Source of the DNA: Corynebacterium curieae
GTDB lineage: Bacteria > Actinomycetota > Actinomycetes > Mycobacteriales > Mycobacteriaceae
DNA: 64,000 nucleotides
Reading direction: 5' to 3'
NCBI RefSeq assembly: GCF_027570035.1
Contig: NZ_JAKMUU010000002.1
Location: forward strand, 62,001-126,000
In this document: positions 1 to 10,176 of the stretch, in pieces
How the letters are laid out: every line of letters begins with the position of its first letter
Position numbering within the stretch: the first letter of the stretch is position 1
Program-made: the position numbers and the translations under genes
The notes under the pieces: generated by a model
What the model was told of the DNA's origin: nothing
The model's database searches: none
Seen by the model: only the letters and a program-made list of their open reading frames with translations

Positions 1-286
1 CTTCTGCCCGGGCATCAGCCAGCTGAGCATTGTACTTTTCCAGAGCGGCTTTAGCCTCGGCCTGCTGAGCCTTAGCGCGATTCAAGCCGCCCTCGATCCG
101 GTCTTCACGCTCCTGCAGCATCTTGGTGTACTTAGGAAGCACAAGCTTCCAGAACAACAAGAGAATTACAATGAAGCACAGCAAAGACCAGAAAATGTCA
201 TAATTCTTGGGCAGAAGCACCGAGAAGCTACCCGATCCCGGGTTCTCCCCTCCTTCTGCAGCAAGCATATAAACGACGTTATTCAT
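1..286 (-). CDS. atpF: ATP synthase F0 subunit b (5' part, cut by the window edge)
   Basis: The first 95 codons of F0 subunit b are visible; the rest lies left of the window. The ATG is at 286-284. An N-terminal stretch rich in Gly, Asn and Ser is followed by one membrane helix (about residues 29-51: [20 protein letters not shown]) and then a charged Ala/Glu/Gln/Lys segment ([19 protein letters not shown]). That layout is typical of the peripheral stalk subunit that tethers F1 to F0. It follows atpE by 43 nt and atpB further upstream on the same strand, the usual atpB-atpE-atpF order. Family assignment is secure from layout and context. Confidence 0.93.
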   Translation of the reverse strand, partial: MNNVVYMLAAEGGENPGSGSFSVLLPKNYDIFWSLLCFIVILLLFWKLVLPKYTKMLQEREDRIEGGLNRAKAQQAEAKAALEKYNAQLADARAE

Positions 287-329
287 AGGTCTCCCGTCTT
301 AAAAGTTTCGGTTTGGAAAACTCGAGCTT

Positions 330-635
<306 letters not shown>

Positions 636-673
636 TTAGGTGGTTTACTCGGTCGCGCTCGTCGACCTCGTCC

Positions 674-1471
674 TTAGTGCGAATCTGCGTGCAGGGACAG
701 CTCAATGTACACCGCCGTCAACAAAGCGAAGATGTACGCCTGCAGGAAAATAACCAGAATCTCGAACAGGCTCATAGCCAAGGCCAAGACAACGGTTAGT
801 CCAGACAGGGCGGTCCACCCATTCAGCTGCCAGAAGAAGAAATTCGTAGCAGAGAAGAGAAGAACCAAGATGATGTGTCCAGCAAGGAAGTTCGCCATGA
901 GACGAATAGCAAGGGTAACCGGTCGCAGAATGAACGTAGAGAAAAATTCAATCGGTACCACCAGCAAGTGCAGTAGCGGAGGCAAGTTCGGAATCACTAC
1001 AGAGGAGCGAATGAACTTTCCAAAGCCGTAACGCTTAGCACCGGCGTAAATCATGGCGACATACGCAACGGCAGCCAAGACAATTGGCATACCAATACGA
1101 CCGTTTGGCGAGACGTTTAGCCCCGGGATAACGGTCGCAACGTTCATAAACAAAACCGCGAAGAAGATGCTAGCGATAATTGGCAGAAATCGCTTTCCCT
1201 CCTTCTTACCCAAAATGTCCTCAGCGATATGTACACGGACAAAGTCGACCGCGTTCTCGCCCACATTCTGAAGGCCGGAAGGAACCAGCTTGGGGTTCTT
1301 AAAGGCGGCCCAGAATAGGATCACCACAATCAGCGTCATCAATATACGAATCAGCATCAGGCGATCAAGCGCGAACCATCCGCCGGCAAAGTCACCGAAA
1401 AACAGATGGTCAGCATTCATTTGCCCCGGGAAGAATTCTTCACCTAGATCGGGCGTATGGAAGTGCCCTTT
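674..1471 (-). CDS. atpB: ATP synthase F0 subunit a
   Basis: The 265-residue membrane subunit that forms the proton half-channels against the c-ring. The C-terminal half carries the expected helix with the essential arginine (TLAIRLMANFLAGHIILVLL) and ends in a conserved helix (FALLTAVYIELSLHADSH). I chose the ATG at 1471 (MKGHFHTPDL). An in-frame GTG at 1519 would add 16 residues (MARTRERTLSVTTLA), and neither start has a strong ribosome site at ideal spacing, so the start is uncertain. It is the first gene of the atp operon seen here; a terminator (1859-1900) separates it from the atpI-like gene upstream. Confidence 0.95.
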   Translation of the reverse strand, partial: KGHFHTPDLGEEFFPGQMNADHLFFGDFAGGWFALDRLMLIRILMTLIVVILFWAAFKNPKLVPSGLQNVGENAVDFVRVHIAEDILGKKEGKRFLPIIASIFFAVLFMNVATVIPGLNVSPNGRIGMPIVLAAVAYVAMIYAGAKRYGFGKFIRSSVVIPNLPPLLHLLVVPIEFFSTFILRPVTLAIRLMANFLAGHIILVLLFSATNFFFWQLNGWTALSGLTVVLALAMSLFEILVIFLQAYIFALLTAVYIELSLHADSH

Positions 1472-1519
1472 CATAGCCAATGTTGTAACGCTCAGCGTTC
1501 TCTCCCGTGTTCGGGCCAC

Positions 1520-1858
1520 ACAGCTTGTGAAAGCTTCTGTGGTGCGATGGACGTCTCAAACTCTCCGCCTTGAACACGGACTCCGTCGCACATCAGCGTG
1601 ATCAAGGCAGGGATTTACCGGGACGGAAAGCAGGCTGTTGCCAACTACCGCGGTAACCCGAGGGAAATAGTATCAGCTAGATCAAGAGTTTTTGCACGTG
1701 GGGGCCCCAGTTTGCGAGTTGATCCTTCCCATAGCAGCGATCAAGGGATCAAAACCGCTATTTTCCGGCCAAATTCAAGAACGTGGAGTTCATCACACTG
1801 TTGTCTTTCTCCTCCTCCTCGGGGGTGCCCATTTCCACTTCTGGCCGGTAGTGCACAT
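1520..1858. other. Gene-free stretch upstream of atpB, likely holding the atp operon promoter
   Basis: No convincing gene is present; short open frames here lack family features and ribosome sites. On the minus strand an extended -10-like TGATACTAT (core TACTAT, 1667-1672) would give an atp leader of about 190 nt. This is a by-eye match with no clear -35, so it is weak. The stretch ends at the terminator of the upstream gene. Confidence 0.4.
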
Positions 1859-1900
1859 AAAAAAGAGCTGTCCTCCACCACGACATGCAAAGGACAGCCC
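1859..1900 (-). terminator. Rho-independent terminator after the atpI-like gene
   Basis: On the minus strand GCTGTCC (1898-1892) and GGACAGC (1873-1867) form a 7-bp stem around an 18-nt loop, followed by a run of six T (1864-1859). It lies about 40 nt after the stop of the gene at 1938-2363. It separates the rho-to-atpI-like run from the atp operon. Confidence 0.7.
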
Positions 1901-1937
1901 ACCCCAAATTGAGGTCGCTAGAATAACCGTATGGGAC

Positions 1938-2363
1938 TTAAGATACGTAGGTAACCCTAGAGGTAACGACACCCCAAACCTCGGTGCCTAAAGTCACAAC
2001 GAGAGCTAAAACCACCGTTATAAACAACGCCCAAGTGTCATAGAAATCCAGATCGCGGATCAAGGCAAGCACACCAATAAGGACGATTAGCTTGATTAGC
2101 CATCCTCCCAGAACTACGGCAATCGTTGTGGTCGGGGTCGATTTCGCGGTAAGGAGGACAGACCCAGCTGTAAAAAGCACGAAACCACCGCCTAAGGCAG
2201 CACCAATAGCAACTCCCCATACCCCAGGCATACCCTTCATACCACCCCACACAGCGAGGGAAACGATTGTAATGGCAAGGAGAGCCTTTGCACCTAGGCT
2301 TACAGCTCGCTGTATTGGAAGTCGCGGGTCATCAAAGTCAGGATTCACTACTTGGTCACTCAC
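1938..2363 (-). CDS. AtpI-like membrane protein upstream of the atp operon
   Basis: A 141-residue protein with four predicted membrane helices (about residues 27-40, 47-68, 78-100, 110-133) and a short acidic N-terminus (MSDQVVNPDFDDPRL). Position just upstream of atpB and the four-helix size match the ATP synthase protein I (AtpI) family, thought to help assemble the c-ring or import Mg2+. Sequence similarity to AtpI is weak by eye, so the assignment rests mainly on context. It is 16 nt after wecA and probably co-transcribed with it. Confidence 0.7.
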   Translation of the reverse strand: MSDQVVNPDFDDPRLPIQRAVSLGAKALLAITIVSLAVWGGMKGMPGVWGVAIGAALGGGFVLFTAGSVLLTAKSTPTTTIAVVLGGWLIKLIVLIGVLALIRDLDFYDTWALFITVVLALVVTLGTEVWGVVTSRVTYVS

Positions 2364-2379
2364 GGCTACACACCCTACC

Positions 2380-3555
2380 TCACGAGGGCGCGGATTCCTT
2401 CACCACGACCGTCTTCCGCGCCGCCGGGCCGATCTTTCCTTGCCGCAGCGGCACGAGCGTCGCCGTAAAAGCCACAAGCAGGGCCACGATAGTAACGCCA
2501 ATGGCCACCGGGGCCGGAACGATGGAAAATGAAACCGCTCCAAAGGCCACCGCGGAAACCCAAAGGTAGAGCACCAGTACGGTGCGCCGGTGGGTATGCC
2601 CGAGCGAAAGGAGCCGATGATGGATGTGCGCCTTATCTGCAGAGAAGGGTGAGCGCCCCTGCGAAAGACGGCGAATCACCGCCCAGACAAGGTCCAAGAC
2701 TGGAATAAAAACTGCCGCGACCACAACGATAATGGGAGACATCAACGCCACAATATCCACAGTCCCATAGAGGGACATATTGATCTTGCCTGACGCTGAG
2801 GTCGAAGCCGCAGCCAATAACAAGCCAATGAGCATAGAGCCGGAATCCCCCATAAAAATGCGGGATGGTTCAAAATTATGCGGCAGAAAGCCCGCACACA
2901 TGCCCACTAGGGCGGCACTGATAATAGCTGGAGGATAAGCCGATACTGCCCCACCCTGATCGTGGAGGACGGTCAAGGAAAAGACCAGAATCGCGCCGCC
3001 GGCAATCATTCCGAGGCCCGCCGCAAGGCCATCAAGGCCATCCACAAAGTTAATGGCATTAATGAGCAATACGGTAAAAAAGGCAGTCAGCAGTGTGCTT
3101 TGTAGTTGATCCAGGACGACCGTGGTGCCACCACCAAAAGGTATAAATAGCAGTGTCCACGTCAATCCCAGCCCGCTCATCAAAGTAGCGGCAAAGAGCT
3201 GACCAAAGAGCTTAACTATGGCGCTGAGCTCCACGAGGTCATCGACAACGCCGACAAGTACCAACGCCAAGGCCGCCCACAACACCGCATTCATCTCTGG
3301 GGTGACGGGCATAAAGCCGCGAGTCAAGGCTGGAAGCTGGGCTGCGAGGAATATTGCCGCCGCAAATCCGGTAAACATGGCCACGCCACCCATGCGCGGA
3401 GTGGGTTGGGTGTGAGCATCGCGCAGGCGAATCTCAGCCACCCGGCCGGTGCGTACCAAAAAGGAGCGCACCACACCGGTAGTGAGATACGTAAACGCTG
3501 CTGCGACGAGGATGACGAGGGCCAGCTCGCGCAGCGGAACACCACTGCCGCTCAC
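2380..3555 (-). CDS. wecA: Undecaprenyl/decaprenyl-phosphate GlcNAc-1-phosphate transferase (WecA type)
   Basis: A 391-residue polytopic enzyme of the polyprenyl-phosphate HexNAc-1-P transferase family (WecA/TagO/MraY). It transfers GlcNAc-1-P from UDP-GlcNAc to a lipid phosphate; in mycobacteria and corynebacteria this starts the arabinogalactan linker. Family motifs are in order: the DD pair (Asp105-Asp106, GVVDDL), NAINFVDGLDGLAAG (residues 166-180), MGDSGS (235-240) and the His-rich loop HIHHRLLSLGHTHRR (310-324). About eleven membrane helices are expected. The start is GTG at 3555 with AGGAGGG upstream. It lies in a minus-strand run behind the TsaC-like gene. Confidence 0.93.
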   Translation of the reverse strand: MSGSGVPLRELALVILVAAAFTYLTTGVVRSFLVRTGRVAEIRLRDAHTQPTPRMGGVAMFTGFAAAIFLAAQLPALTRGFMPVTPEMNAVLWAALALVLVGVVDDLVELSAIVKLFGQLFAATLMSGLGLTWTLLFIPFGGGTTVVLDQLQSTLLTAFFTVLLINAINFVDGLDGLAAGLGMIAGGAILVFSLTVLHDQGGAVSAYPPAIISAALVGMCAGFLPHNFEPSRIFMGDSGSMLIGLLLAAASTSASGKINMSLYGTVDIVALMSPIIVVVAAVFIPVLDLVWAVIRRLSQGRSPFSADKAHIHHRLLSLGHTHRRTVLVLYLWVSAVAFGAVSFSIVPAPVAIGVTIVALLVAFTATLVPLRQGKIGPAARKTVVVKESAPS

Positions 3556-3567
3556 GCGAATCCCTCC

Positions 3568-4236
3568 TTAGGCCTGTGGGCGGGTGCGCAGGCTCTGCGC
3601 ATCGACACCGATAACCTCACCGATTTCTTCGGCAGATAGTGCGCCTTCGCGCAGCAGGTACGGGCGCTCACCAGACAGGTCAATGATGGTAGAAGGCTTG
3701 CCGACGGCCGTCTCTCCCCCGTCCAAGTAAACCGTTACGGCTTTACCCAGCTGTTGCTTGGCCATCAAGGCCGTGGTCGGTGGCTGGTGGCCAGAGATAT
3801 TAGCGGAGGAGACGGCCATCGGGCCGACTTCGCGCAGCAGCTCGATGGCAATGGGGTGCAGCGGCATGCGCAGCATCACGGTGCCGCGGGTATCACCGAG
3901 GTTCCACGGCAAGGACGGCGCCTGGGGAACCACGATGGACAGCCCACCCGGCCAGAAGGCCTCCACCAAGTCACGGGCGGTATCGGTATAGGAAGCAACG
4001 AGACCACGAACGGTATCCCATGATCCGACTAATACCGGCACCGGCATATCCGGGCCGCGCTGCTTGGTGGCCAAGAGATTAGCCACGGCGTCATTATCAA
4101 AGGCATCACAGCCCAAGCCGTAAAGCGTATCGGTAGGCATCACAACGAGGCGGCCAGATTGTGCGGCCTTTACCGCAATATGCATTCCTTCTTCGCGCTC
4201 GGCATCATCGGCGCAGTTAAATATTCTTCCTTGCAT
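3568..4236 (-). CDS. tsaC: Threonylcarbamoyl-AMP synthase (Sua5/YrdC/TsaC family)
   Basis: A 222-residue YrdC-fold protein that makes threonylcarbamoyl-AMP from Thr, bicarbonate and ATP, the first step of t6A37 modification in tRNAs reading ANN codons. Visible family features are the N-terminal PTDTLYGLGCDAFD (residues 35-48), the KQRGPDMPVPVLV segment, and VSSANISGHQPPT (about 141-153). The C-terminal tail is short, so it lacks the full Sua5 domain. Position between prmC and wecA matches the actinobacterial order (Rv1301 homologue, from memory). Confidence 0.9.
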   Translation of the reverse strand: MQGRIFNCADDAEREEGMHIAVKAAQSGRLVVMPTDTLYGLGCDAFDNDAVANLLATKQRGPDMPVPVLVGSWDTVRGLVASYTDTARDLVEAFWPGGLSIVVPQAPSLPWNLGDTRGTVMLRMPLHPIAIELLREVGPMAVSSANISGHQPPTTALMAKQQLGKAVTVYLDGGETAVGKPSTIIDLSGERPYLLREGALSAEEIGEVIGVDAQSLRTRPQA

Positions 4237-4268
4237 ACTCTTTTCCCCTTCTTGCCCTCAATGGTGTC

Positions 4269-5105
4269 TTAGTCTACCCCGCGCACCGCAGTGACAAAGC
4301 GGGGCGTTCCCGTCAGATCCTGCATCGGCTTTATTTGTTCGAAACCGCCATAGTGCACAAGCGCGGCTTGAACCGCATCACTCGTGGAGTCATCGTGCTC
4401 GATCGCTACCTTGCCGCCTGGGCGTAGCAGCCGAGCGATGGTCGGTATCAGTCTGGTGATGACTCGCATGCCATCCGCGCCAGCAAAGACAGCATTGTGC
4501 GGATCATGGTAAACCTCCGGATCTAGGTCCGGAGATTCTGGCACGTACGGCGGGTTGGTCACGATGAGGTCCACGGTCCCATTCCACTGCGCTAGCGTAT
4601 CGACTGCCGTAGCATCTGCTTGGATGACCTCTACCCCGCTGCCGTGGGTATTGGCTTTGGTGTAGGCAAGGCCGGCGTCGGTAAGCTCTACTGCGCACAC
4701 CTGCGCCTCCGGCAAATAGTGATGCAGGTAGAGAGCTAGCGCACCCGTGCCAGTGCACAAATCCACCAGGCGTGGGCCGCCCGCATTGCGCACCGCCCAA
4801 TCCGCCATGACCTCGGTCTCTGGGCGCGGGATAAATACGCCCGGGCCTACCTTGAGCTCCAGCGGACCGAACCAGGCACTGCCTAGCACGTACTGCAGGG
4901 GCTCGCGGGCCTCCCGGCGGCGAAGCAACGCATCGAAGGCCACATCAAAGCCAGGCATAGGAGCGTGGTCAAGCGGAATATCCATGTGGCCGCAGTGAAT
5001 AAGGTGCGCGGCCAAGATGCGCGCATCCCACTCCGGGCTCGCCACCCCTGCAGCACGAAGGCGCTGCACCCCGCGGCGCAGCGCCTGTCCATACGTGTTG
5101 TCCAC
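4269..5105 (-). CDS. prmC: Release factor glutamine methyltransferase
   Basis: A 278-residue AdoMet-dependent methyltransferase (HemK/PrmC) that N5-methylates the Gln of the GGQ motif in release factors. The AdoMet site reads LVDLCTGTGALALYLHHYLP (about residues 112-131) and the catalytic signature is VTNPPYVPE. The N-terminal helical domain is present (MDNTYGQALRRGVQRLRAAG). It follows prfA, whose product is its substrate, by only 6 nt, which strongly supports both calls and suggests coupled expression. Confidence 0.96.
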   Translation of the reverse strand: MDNTYGQALRRGVQRLRAAGVASPEWDARILAAHLIHCGHMDIPLDHAPMPGFDVAFDALLRRREAREPLQYVLGSAWFGPLELKVGPGVFIPRPETEVMADWAVRNAGGPRLVDLCTGTGALALYLHHYLPEAQVCAVELTDAGLAYTKANTHGSGVEVIQADATAVDTLAQWNGTVDLIVTNPPYVPESPDLDPEVYHDPHNAVFAGADGMRVITRLIPTIARLLRPGGKVAIEHDDSTSDAVQAALVHYGGFEQIKPMQDLTGTPRFVTAVRGVD

Positions 5106-5111
5106 GCCCGT

Positions 5112-6188
5112 CTAGCCCTCGGCCTCGAGGCGCTCAGCACGCTCTTGGTCCTGCAAAGCCTTAATCAGATCATGCATATCGCCATTTAACACGGAATCTA
5201 GATTATTGGCCTTATAGCCAATGCGGTGGTCCGTGATGCGGTTTTCCGGCCAATTATAGGTACGGATGCGCTCAGAACGGTCCATCGTGCGTACCTGGGA
5301 AGCACGCTGCTCGCCGGCCTCCGCCTCGCGAGCCTCACGCTCCATCTGGTCCAAGCGAGCCTGCAGGACCTGCAGCGCACGCGCCTTGTTCTGGATCTGG
5401 GAACGTTCCTTCTGACAGGTCACGATAAGCCCGGTGGGCAGGTGAGTAATACGCACCGCGGAGTCGGTGGTGTTCACCCCCTGGCCACCCTTGCCGGAGG
5501 AACGATAAACATCGACGCGGATGTCCTTGTCATCAATATTGACAGACTCCACCTCTTCCGGCTCCGGATAGACCAGCACACCGGCGGCAGAGGTTTGAAT
5601 GCGACCCTGCGACTCGGTCACTGGGACGCGCTGCACACGGTGCACTCCACCCTCAAACTTGAATACGGACCAGGCACCATCGCGCGATGGCGACTTGGAG
5701 CGGAAGGATATGGTCATATCCTTCACGCCGCCCAGATCGGATTCATTGAGCCCCAAGACTTCCCAGTTAAAACCGGTCTTATCCGCATAGCGCTCGTACA
5801 TGCGGGCCAAGTCACCGGCGAACAAGGCTGCCTCTTCGCCACCGGCACCGGCCTTGATCTCCATAATGATGTCCTCGGAATCCTGCTCATCGCGCGGCGC
5901 GAGCAAGTCAGCGAGTTTTTCTTCCAAGTCCTCTACGGACTTTTCTAGGCGGTCCGCTTCTTCTTGAAAGTCATGGTCCTCGTAGGCCATTTCCTTGGCG
6001 TCCGCGAGATCCTCGCGGGCCTGAGTCAACTCATTATTAACCATGATGATCGGGCGCAACTCCGCATAGCGCTTCGAAAGCTTACGGAATTGCTTCTGGT
6101 CGCCGGCTACCTCCGGATCGCCCATCTGCATCTCAATGCCCTGATACTCGGACACGATGTCATCAACGAGGGAAACCTGATTAGACAT
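5112..6188 (-). CDS. prfA: Peptide chain release factor 1
   Basis: A 358-residue class I release factor that reads UAA and UAG and triggers peptidyl-tRNA hydrolysis. The GGQ motif is in [20 protein letters not shown], and the codon-recognition region and C-terminal [18 protein letters not shown] are present. I chose ATG at 6188 ([10 protein letters not shown]), preceded by GAAGAAG, because 358 residues matches the corynebacterial protein as I recall it. An in-frame ATG at 6200 would add MKKI. The 5' end overlaps the rho stop by 8 nt, so a translation terminator is coupled to a transcription terminator. Confidence 0.97.
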   Translation of the reverse strand: MSNQVSLVDDIVSEYQGIEMQMGDPEVAGDQKQFRKLSKRYAELRPIIMVNNELTQAREDLADAKEMAYEDHDFQEEADRLEKSVEDLEEKLADLLAPRDEQDSEDIIMEIKAGAGGEEAALFAGDLARMYERYADKTGFNWEVLGLNESDLGGVKDMTISFRSKSPSRDGAWSVFKFEGGVHRVQRVPVTESQGRIQTSAAGVLVYPEPEEVESVNIDDKDIRVDVYRSSGKGGQGVNTTDSAVRITHLPTGLIVTCQKERSQIQNKARALQVLQARLDQMEREAREAEAGEQRASQVRTMDRSERIRTYNWPENRITDHRIGYKANNLDSVLNGDMHDLIKALQDQERAERLEAEG

Positions 6189-8010
6189 AATCTTCTTCAT
6201 CCTTATCCGCAGCCATCGGAGCCGAGGAGGCCACCTGCATCAAGAACTCGCCATTGGAGCGGGTCTTCTTCAGCTGCTTAATGAGCAGGTCAATGGCTTG
6301 GTGAGAATCCAGCGCGGAGAGGATGCGGCGCAGCTTCGTCATGATGCGCGCCTCCTCTGGGACAAGCAGCAGCTCGTCCTTGCGGGTACCGGAAGGGTTG
6401 ACATCCACAGCCGGGAAGACGCGACGCTCAGAAATGCCGCGATCCAGCTTCAGCTCGGCGTTACCGGTGCCCTTGAATTCCTCGAAGATGACGGTATCGC
6501 CGGTAGAGCCGGTCTCCACCATGGCGGTGGCGATGATCGTCAGCGAGCCGCCCTCTTCGATATTGCGGGCGGCACCCAAGAAGCGCTTCGGTGGGTAAAG
6601 GGCGTTGGAGTCCACACCACCGGAGAGGATGCGGCCGGAAGCCGGGGAAGAATTATTGTAGGCGCGGCCCAAACGGGTAATGGAGTCCAGCAGGACCACG
6701 ACGTCTTTACCCTGCTCCACTAGGCGCTTGGCGCGCTCGATGGCCAACTCCGCCACGGAGGTATGCTCTGACGGCGGGCGGTCAAAGGTGGAGGCAATGA
6801 CCTCACCGTTGACGGAACGCTGCATATCCGTAACTTCCTCAGGGCGCTCGTCTACGAGGACGACCATGAGGTAGCACTCCGGGTTATTGGTAGAAATCGC
6901 GTTGGCGATGTTTTGCAGAATCGTCGTCTTGCCGGCCTTTGGCGGGGAGACGATAAGCGCGCGCTGGCCCTTACCAATAGGCATAATGAGGTCAATGACG
7001 CGAGTAGTGAGGATCTTTGGATCCGTTTCCAAACGCAGGCGCTTATTCGGGTACAGCGGGGTCAGCTTATTAAAGTGCGGACGCTGCTTTGCACCTTCCG
7101 GATCGATGCCGTTGACGGTATCGACCTGCACCAGCTGATTGTACTTGCGGCGGTTGCGGCCATTGCCATGCGTATGCGTCGGGCCGGAGACCTTGACCTG
7201 ACCGGTAATAGCATCACCAGAGCGCAGGCCGAGGCGGCGGACAATGCCGTTATTAACAAAGACGTCGGAAGCCGCGGCGCGGTAACCGGTGGTGCGCAGG
7301 AAAGCGACGTTATTGTCTACGACGTCTAGGATGCCGCCTACTGCCTGCAGTTCATCGCCCTCGCGCACCTGCAGATCGTTGCCACCGTTATTGTCATGAT
7401 TATTCCCGCGGCCGCGGCGATTGCGGCGGTTGCGGCGCCCACGGCGGTTTCCGCGCTCGTGATTATTGTGGTCATCATGGCGGTTGCCGCGCTGCTTATT
7501 ATCGCCGCGGTCATTCTTATCGCCCTGATTATCGGAGCCGTCCTGGGAGCTATTGTCGCGGTTGTCTTTATTGCCGCCCTGCTCCTCATTGCGATTGCCT
7601 TCCTCGCGCTCTTGGCGTTCTTGACGGCGGGCGCGGTTACGGCGGGCGCGGCGGGCCTGCGAGCGCGACTCGTAGCGCTGTTCCTCACCAGAGCTTTCTT
7701 GGCGGTTGTCCTGCTTATCGCCGGATTCTTCCTGCTTTTCCGCCTTCTGCGGCGCATCATCCTGCGCCTGCTTGCGCGGCTTGTCCGTATTCTCGGACTT
7801 CTCTGCCTTCTCCGCCTTTTCTACTTGTGCGGCCTTTTCCACCTTGGCCTTTGCCTTTGGCGGAACTTGGCCGGTCTTAATGGCGGTGATCAGATCCCCC
7901 TTGCGCAGGGCAGAGACACCACGTAGGCCGCGTTCTGCGGCCATTTTGCGCAATTCCGGCAGCTTTAGGGATGCGAGATCCTGTGCTGCGGTGTTGTCCG
8001 TTTCGCTCAC
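6181..8010 (-). CDS. rho: Transcription termination factor Rho, long actinobacterial form
   Basis: A 609-residue hexameric RNA helicase. The N-terminal Rho domain ([18 protein letters not shown], residues 12-29) is followed by a hydrophilic low-complexity insert (about residues 52-212) rich in Lys, Glu, Arg, Asn, Asp and Gln. After it come the RNA-binding domain and the ATPase core with Walker [10 protein letters not shown] (355-363) and [12 protein letters not shown] chose the GTG at 8010 because AAAGGA sits 6 nt upstream; the longer reading to 8082 adds unlikely sequence. Such inserts are known in actinobacterial Rho and contribute RNA binding. It is the first gene of the minus-strand run. 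Confidence 0.96.
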   Translation of the reverse strand: MSETDNTAAQDLASLKLPELRKMAAERGLRGVSALRKGDLITAIKTGQVPPKAKAKVEKAAQVEKAEKAEKSENTDKPRKQAQDDAPQKAEKQEESGDKQDNRQESSGEEQRYESRSQARRARRNRARRQERQEREEGNRNEEQGGNKDNRDNSSQDGSDNQGDKNDRGDNKQRGNRHDDHNNHERGNRRGRRNRRNRRGRGNNHDNNGGNDLQVREGDELQAVGGILDVVDNNVAFLRTTGYRAAASDVFVNNGIVRRLGLRSGDAITGQVKVSGPTHTHGNGRNRRKYNQLVQVDTVNGIDPEGAKQRPHFNKLTPLYPNKRLRLETDPKILTTRVIDLIMPIGKGQRALIVSPPKAGKTTILQNIANAISTNNPECYLMVVLVDERPEEVTDMQRSVNGEVIASTFDRPPSEHTSVAELAIERAKRLVEQGKDVVVLLDSITRLGRAYNNSSPASGRILSGGVDSNALYPPKRFLGAARNIEEGGSLTIIATAMVETGSTGDTVIFEEFKGTGNAELKLDRGISERRVFPAVDVNPSGTRKDELLLVPEEARIMTKLRRILSALDSHQAIDLLIKQLKKTRSNGEFLMQVASSAPMAADKDEEDYV

Positions 8011-8364
8011 GGATATCCTTTCGTTGCTTGACCAGGTCCGTTTATGCGGGAGCCGCCGGAGCCCATGCTCGCGGCGTTGCACTGGAAGCCAATGTGTATT
8101 TTTCTAAGACTTCTCGCCCTCGTGCCAAGGCGCATACGCGTCCTGCCGGGCAACAAGTATGAGGCCTCTTCCGTGTCCTTAAGGAGACTTCGCACACCGA
8201 GTGCACGAACCGGAAGAAATCAAGAAACGACTGCGGGCAAAAATAGTTCTCTGGGCCCGATTGCATAGGAAAGGGGAGTTAAATTTTCCGGTTTCCTACC
8301 AGTCGCGAATAAGTATAACGCATAGGGCGCCACGCCCGCACCATGACACCGCTACAGTAGAAGC
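8011..8364. promoter_or_regulatory. Divergent promoter region and long rho leader
   Basis: No gene is supported in this 354-nt gap. On the minus strand TGCGTTATACT gives an extended -10 (TATACT, 8317-8312), implying a rho leader of roughly 290-300 nt. On the plus strand TACAGT (8353-8358) ends 6 nt before the ATG at 8365, consistent with a leaderless acyl-CoA ligase transcript, although no good -35 is visible. Long rho leaders are often used for autoregulation in other bacteria; no leader peptide could be supported here. Confidence 0.45.
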
Positions 8365-10152
8365 ATGCTTTCCACGATGATGGATATCCCCCTCTCCCTG
8401 ACCCGCATTTTGGAGTACGGGGCCTCGGTGCACGGCAATACTACGGTCACCACTTGGCACGGCGAAGGCACCGGCTCCGAATTTGATCCGGCTGAGGAAG
8501 TAACCTTCCGCGATATCGCCGCCCGCGCCGCCGCATTCGCCCACGCCATTCATGATGATTTGGGCATCACCGGCGATGAGCGCGTTGGCAGTTTTATGTG
8601 GAATTGCGCCGAGCACCTTGAGGTAATGTTCGGTACCGCCTGCAAGGGCGCGATCTTCGCGCCGCTTAATAAGCAGTTGATGAATGATCAGATTCGCCAC
8701 ATCATCAACCATGCGGAAATTTCAGCCATCGTATGCGATCCCCGCTTGGCTCAGCAGTTGGGCAAGGTCCTCACCGGTACGACATCGGTAGCAAGCGTCA
8801 TCATCACCGGTGCACAGCCGGCGCAACAATTCGCCCACCTCTTCCCCCGCGGAGTCGAGGTCTATTCTTATGAAGCCCTTATCGATGGCCGCTCTACCGT
8901 CTATGACTGGCCGGAGCTAGATGAGCGCACAGCCGCGGCGCTGTGCTATTCCACGGGCACCACGGGCGCACCAAAGGGCGTGCTCTATTCGCACCGTTCG
9001 CTGTATTTGGAGGCAATGCAGCTGCGCTCCTCGGACTCGCTGTGCATTACCCACGGTGAGACCTTCCTGTGCTGCATCCCCATCTGCCACGTTTTGAGCT
9101 GGGGCGTGCCGTTTACTTGTTTCATGACCGGCACCCCGCTCGTGCTTCCCGACGCCGACGTTTCCGCCCCCACCCTGGCCAAGGCCATCGCGGCCACTTC
9201 ACCCCGCGTGGCGCATGGCGTGCCGACCATTTGGATTCAGCTTTTCGTTCACTACATGCACCATCCGCCAGAGCGCATGACGCTGACGGAAATTTATGCC
9301 GGCGGCTCCCCCGTTCCACCGCAGCTCATTAAGATGTGGGAAGAACGCTATGGCGTCGACGTCGTCCATGTCTGGGGCATGGTGGAAACCTCCACCGTCG
9401 GCAGCGTTGCCCGCCCACCCCAAGGTGCCTCGGGCGATACCCGCTGGGCGTACCGCGTATCCCAAGGCCGCATTCCCGCCTCGCTGGAATACCGCGTGGT
9501 CAACGATGGCCAAGTCGTGGCCCGCACCGACCGCAACGCCGGCGAGCTGCAGGTGCGCGGCAACCTCGTGACCGGCTCCTACTATCACTCGCCTACTGCG
9601 GAGCCCGGCGAGATCGCCTCCGAATTCCGCGGCAAACAGGTCGAAGCCGCTGAGGATAAATTTACCGCCGATGGCTGGTTGCGCACTGGCGACGTCGGAT
9701 CGGTGACCAAAGACGGATTCCTCACCGTGGAGGACCGCGCCCGCGATGTCATCCGCTCCGGCGGCGAATGGATCTACTCCGTACAACTAGAAAACCTCAT
9801 CATGTCCAATTCGCGCGTGGTCGAAGCGGCCGTGATTGGCTACCCCGACAAGCAGTGGGTGGAGCGCCCGCTTGCCGTTACCGTATTGGCGGAAGGCGTC
9901 TCACCTACCATCGAAACCGCCGAAAGCCTGCGCGCCAGCATGCGCAAGGAGCTTCCGAGCTGGATGCTGCCGGAGTATTGGACCTTCGTTAAATCCATCG
10001 ATAAAACCTCCGTGGGCAAATTCGATAAGAAGGACCTGCGCGCACACCTGGCTGAAGGCGAGTACAACATCATCCGGCTCAAGGGCCCCGGTGAATCGCA
10101 ACGCCTCGATCCCACCGGCCCGACTGAATTAAACCGGGAAACCCAGCAATAA
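8365..10152 (+). CDS. Fatty acyl-CoA ligase (AMP-forming, FadD family)
   Basis: A 595-residue ANL-superfamily enzyme that activates a carboxylic acid with ATP to the adenylate and then to the CoA thioester. The P-loop YSTGTTGAPKGVLYSHRS is at about residues 194-211. VWGMVETS, WLRTGDVGSVTKDGFLTVEDRARDVI (adenylate site and hinge) and the late lysine region SVGKFDKKDLR follow. Overall pattern resembles medium/long-chain fatty acid ligases (AlkK/FadD-like); exact chain length cannot be read. An alternative start is the ATG at 8380. It stands between divergent rho and the Moco genes. Confidence 0.9.
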   Translation: MLSTMMDIPLSLTRILEYGASVHGNTTVTTWHGEGTGSEFDPAEEVTFRDIAARAAAFAHAIHDDLGITGDERVGSFMWNCAEHLEVMFGTACKGAIFAPLNKQLMNDQIRHIINHAEISAIVCDPRLAQQLGKVLTGTTSVASVIITGAQPAQQFAHLFPRGVEVYSYEALIDGRSTVYDWPELDERTAAALCYSTGTTGAPKGVLYSHRSLYLEAMQLRSSDSLCITHGETFLCCIPICHVLSWGVPFTCFMTGTPLVLPDADVSAPTLAKAIAATSPRVAHGVPTIWIQLFVHYMHHPPERMTLTEIYAGGSPVPPQLIKMWEERYGVDVVHVWGMVETSTVGSVARPPQGASGDTRWAYRVSQGRIPASLEYRVVNDGQVVARTDRNAGELQVRGNLVTGSYYHSPTAEPGEIASEFRGKQVEAAEDKFTADGWLRTGDVGSVTKDGFLTVEDRARDVIRSGGEWIYSVQLENLIMSNSRVVEAAVIGYPDKQWVERPLAVTVLAEGVSPTIETAESLRASMRKELPSWMLPEYWTFVKSIDKTSVGKFDKKDLRAHLAEGEYNIIRLKGPGESQRLDPTGPTELNRETQQ

Positions 10153-10176
10153 TATTGGCCCCATCGTTGTTAGAGC

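Noticed and set aside
1598-1991. Two short overlapping plus-strand frames in the atp upstream gap
   Set aside because: They run through the terminator at 1859-1900, lack ribosome sites and show no family features.
5226-5948. 240-residue plus-strand frame
   Set aside because: Antisense shadow of prfA, which has full family motifs.
7396-7926. Long plus-strand frame reading as a very hydrophobic 176-residue protein
   Set aside because: It is the antisense of the charged low-complexity insert of rho; Asn/Asp/Arg-rich codons read as Ile/Val/Ala/Leu on the other strand. No ribosome site or family match.
8042-8268. Short frames on both strands in the rho leader
   Set aside because: Overlapping on both strands, no ribosome site, no recognisable protein.
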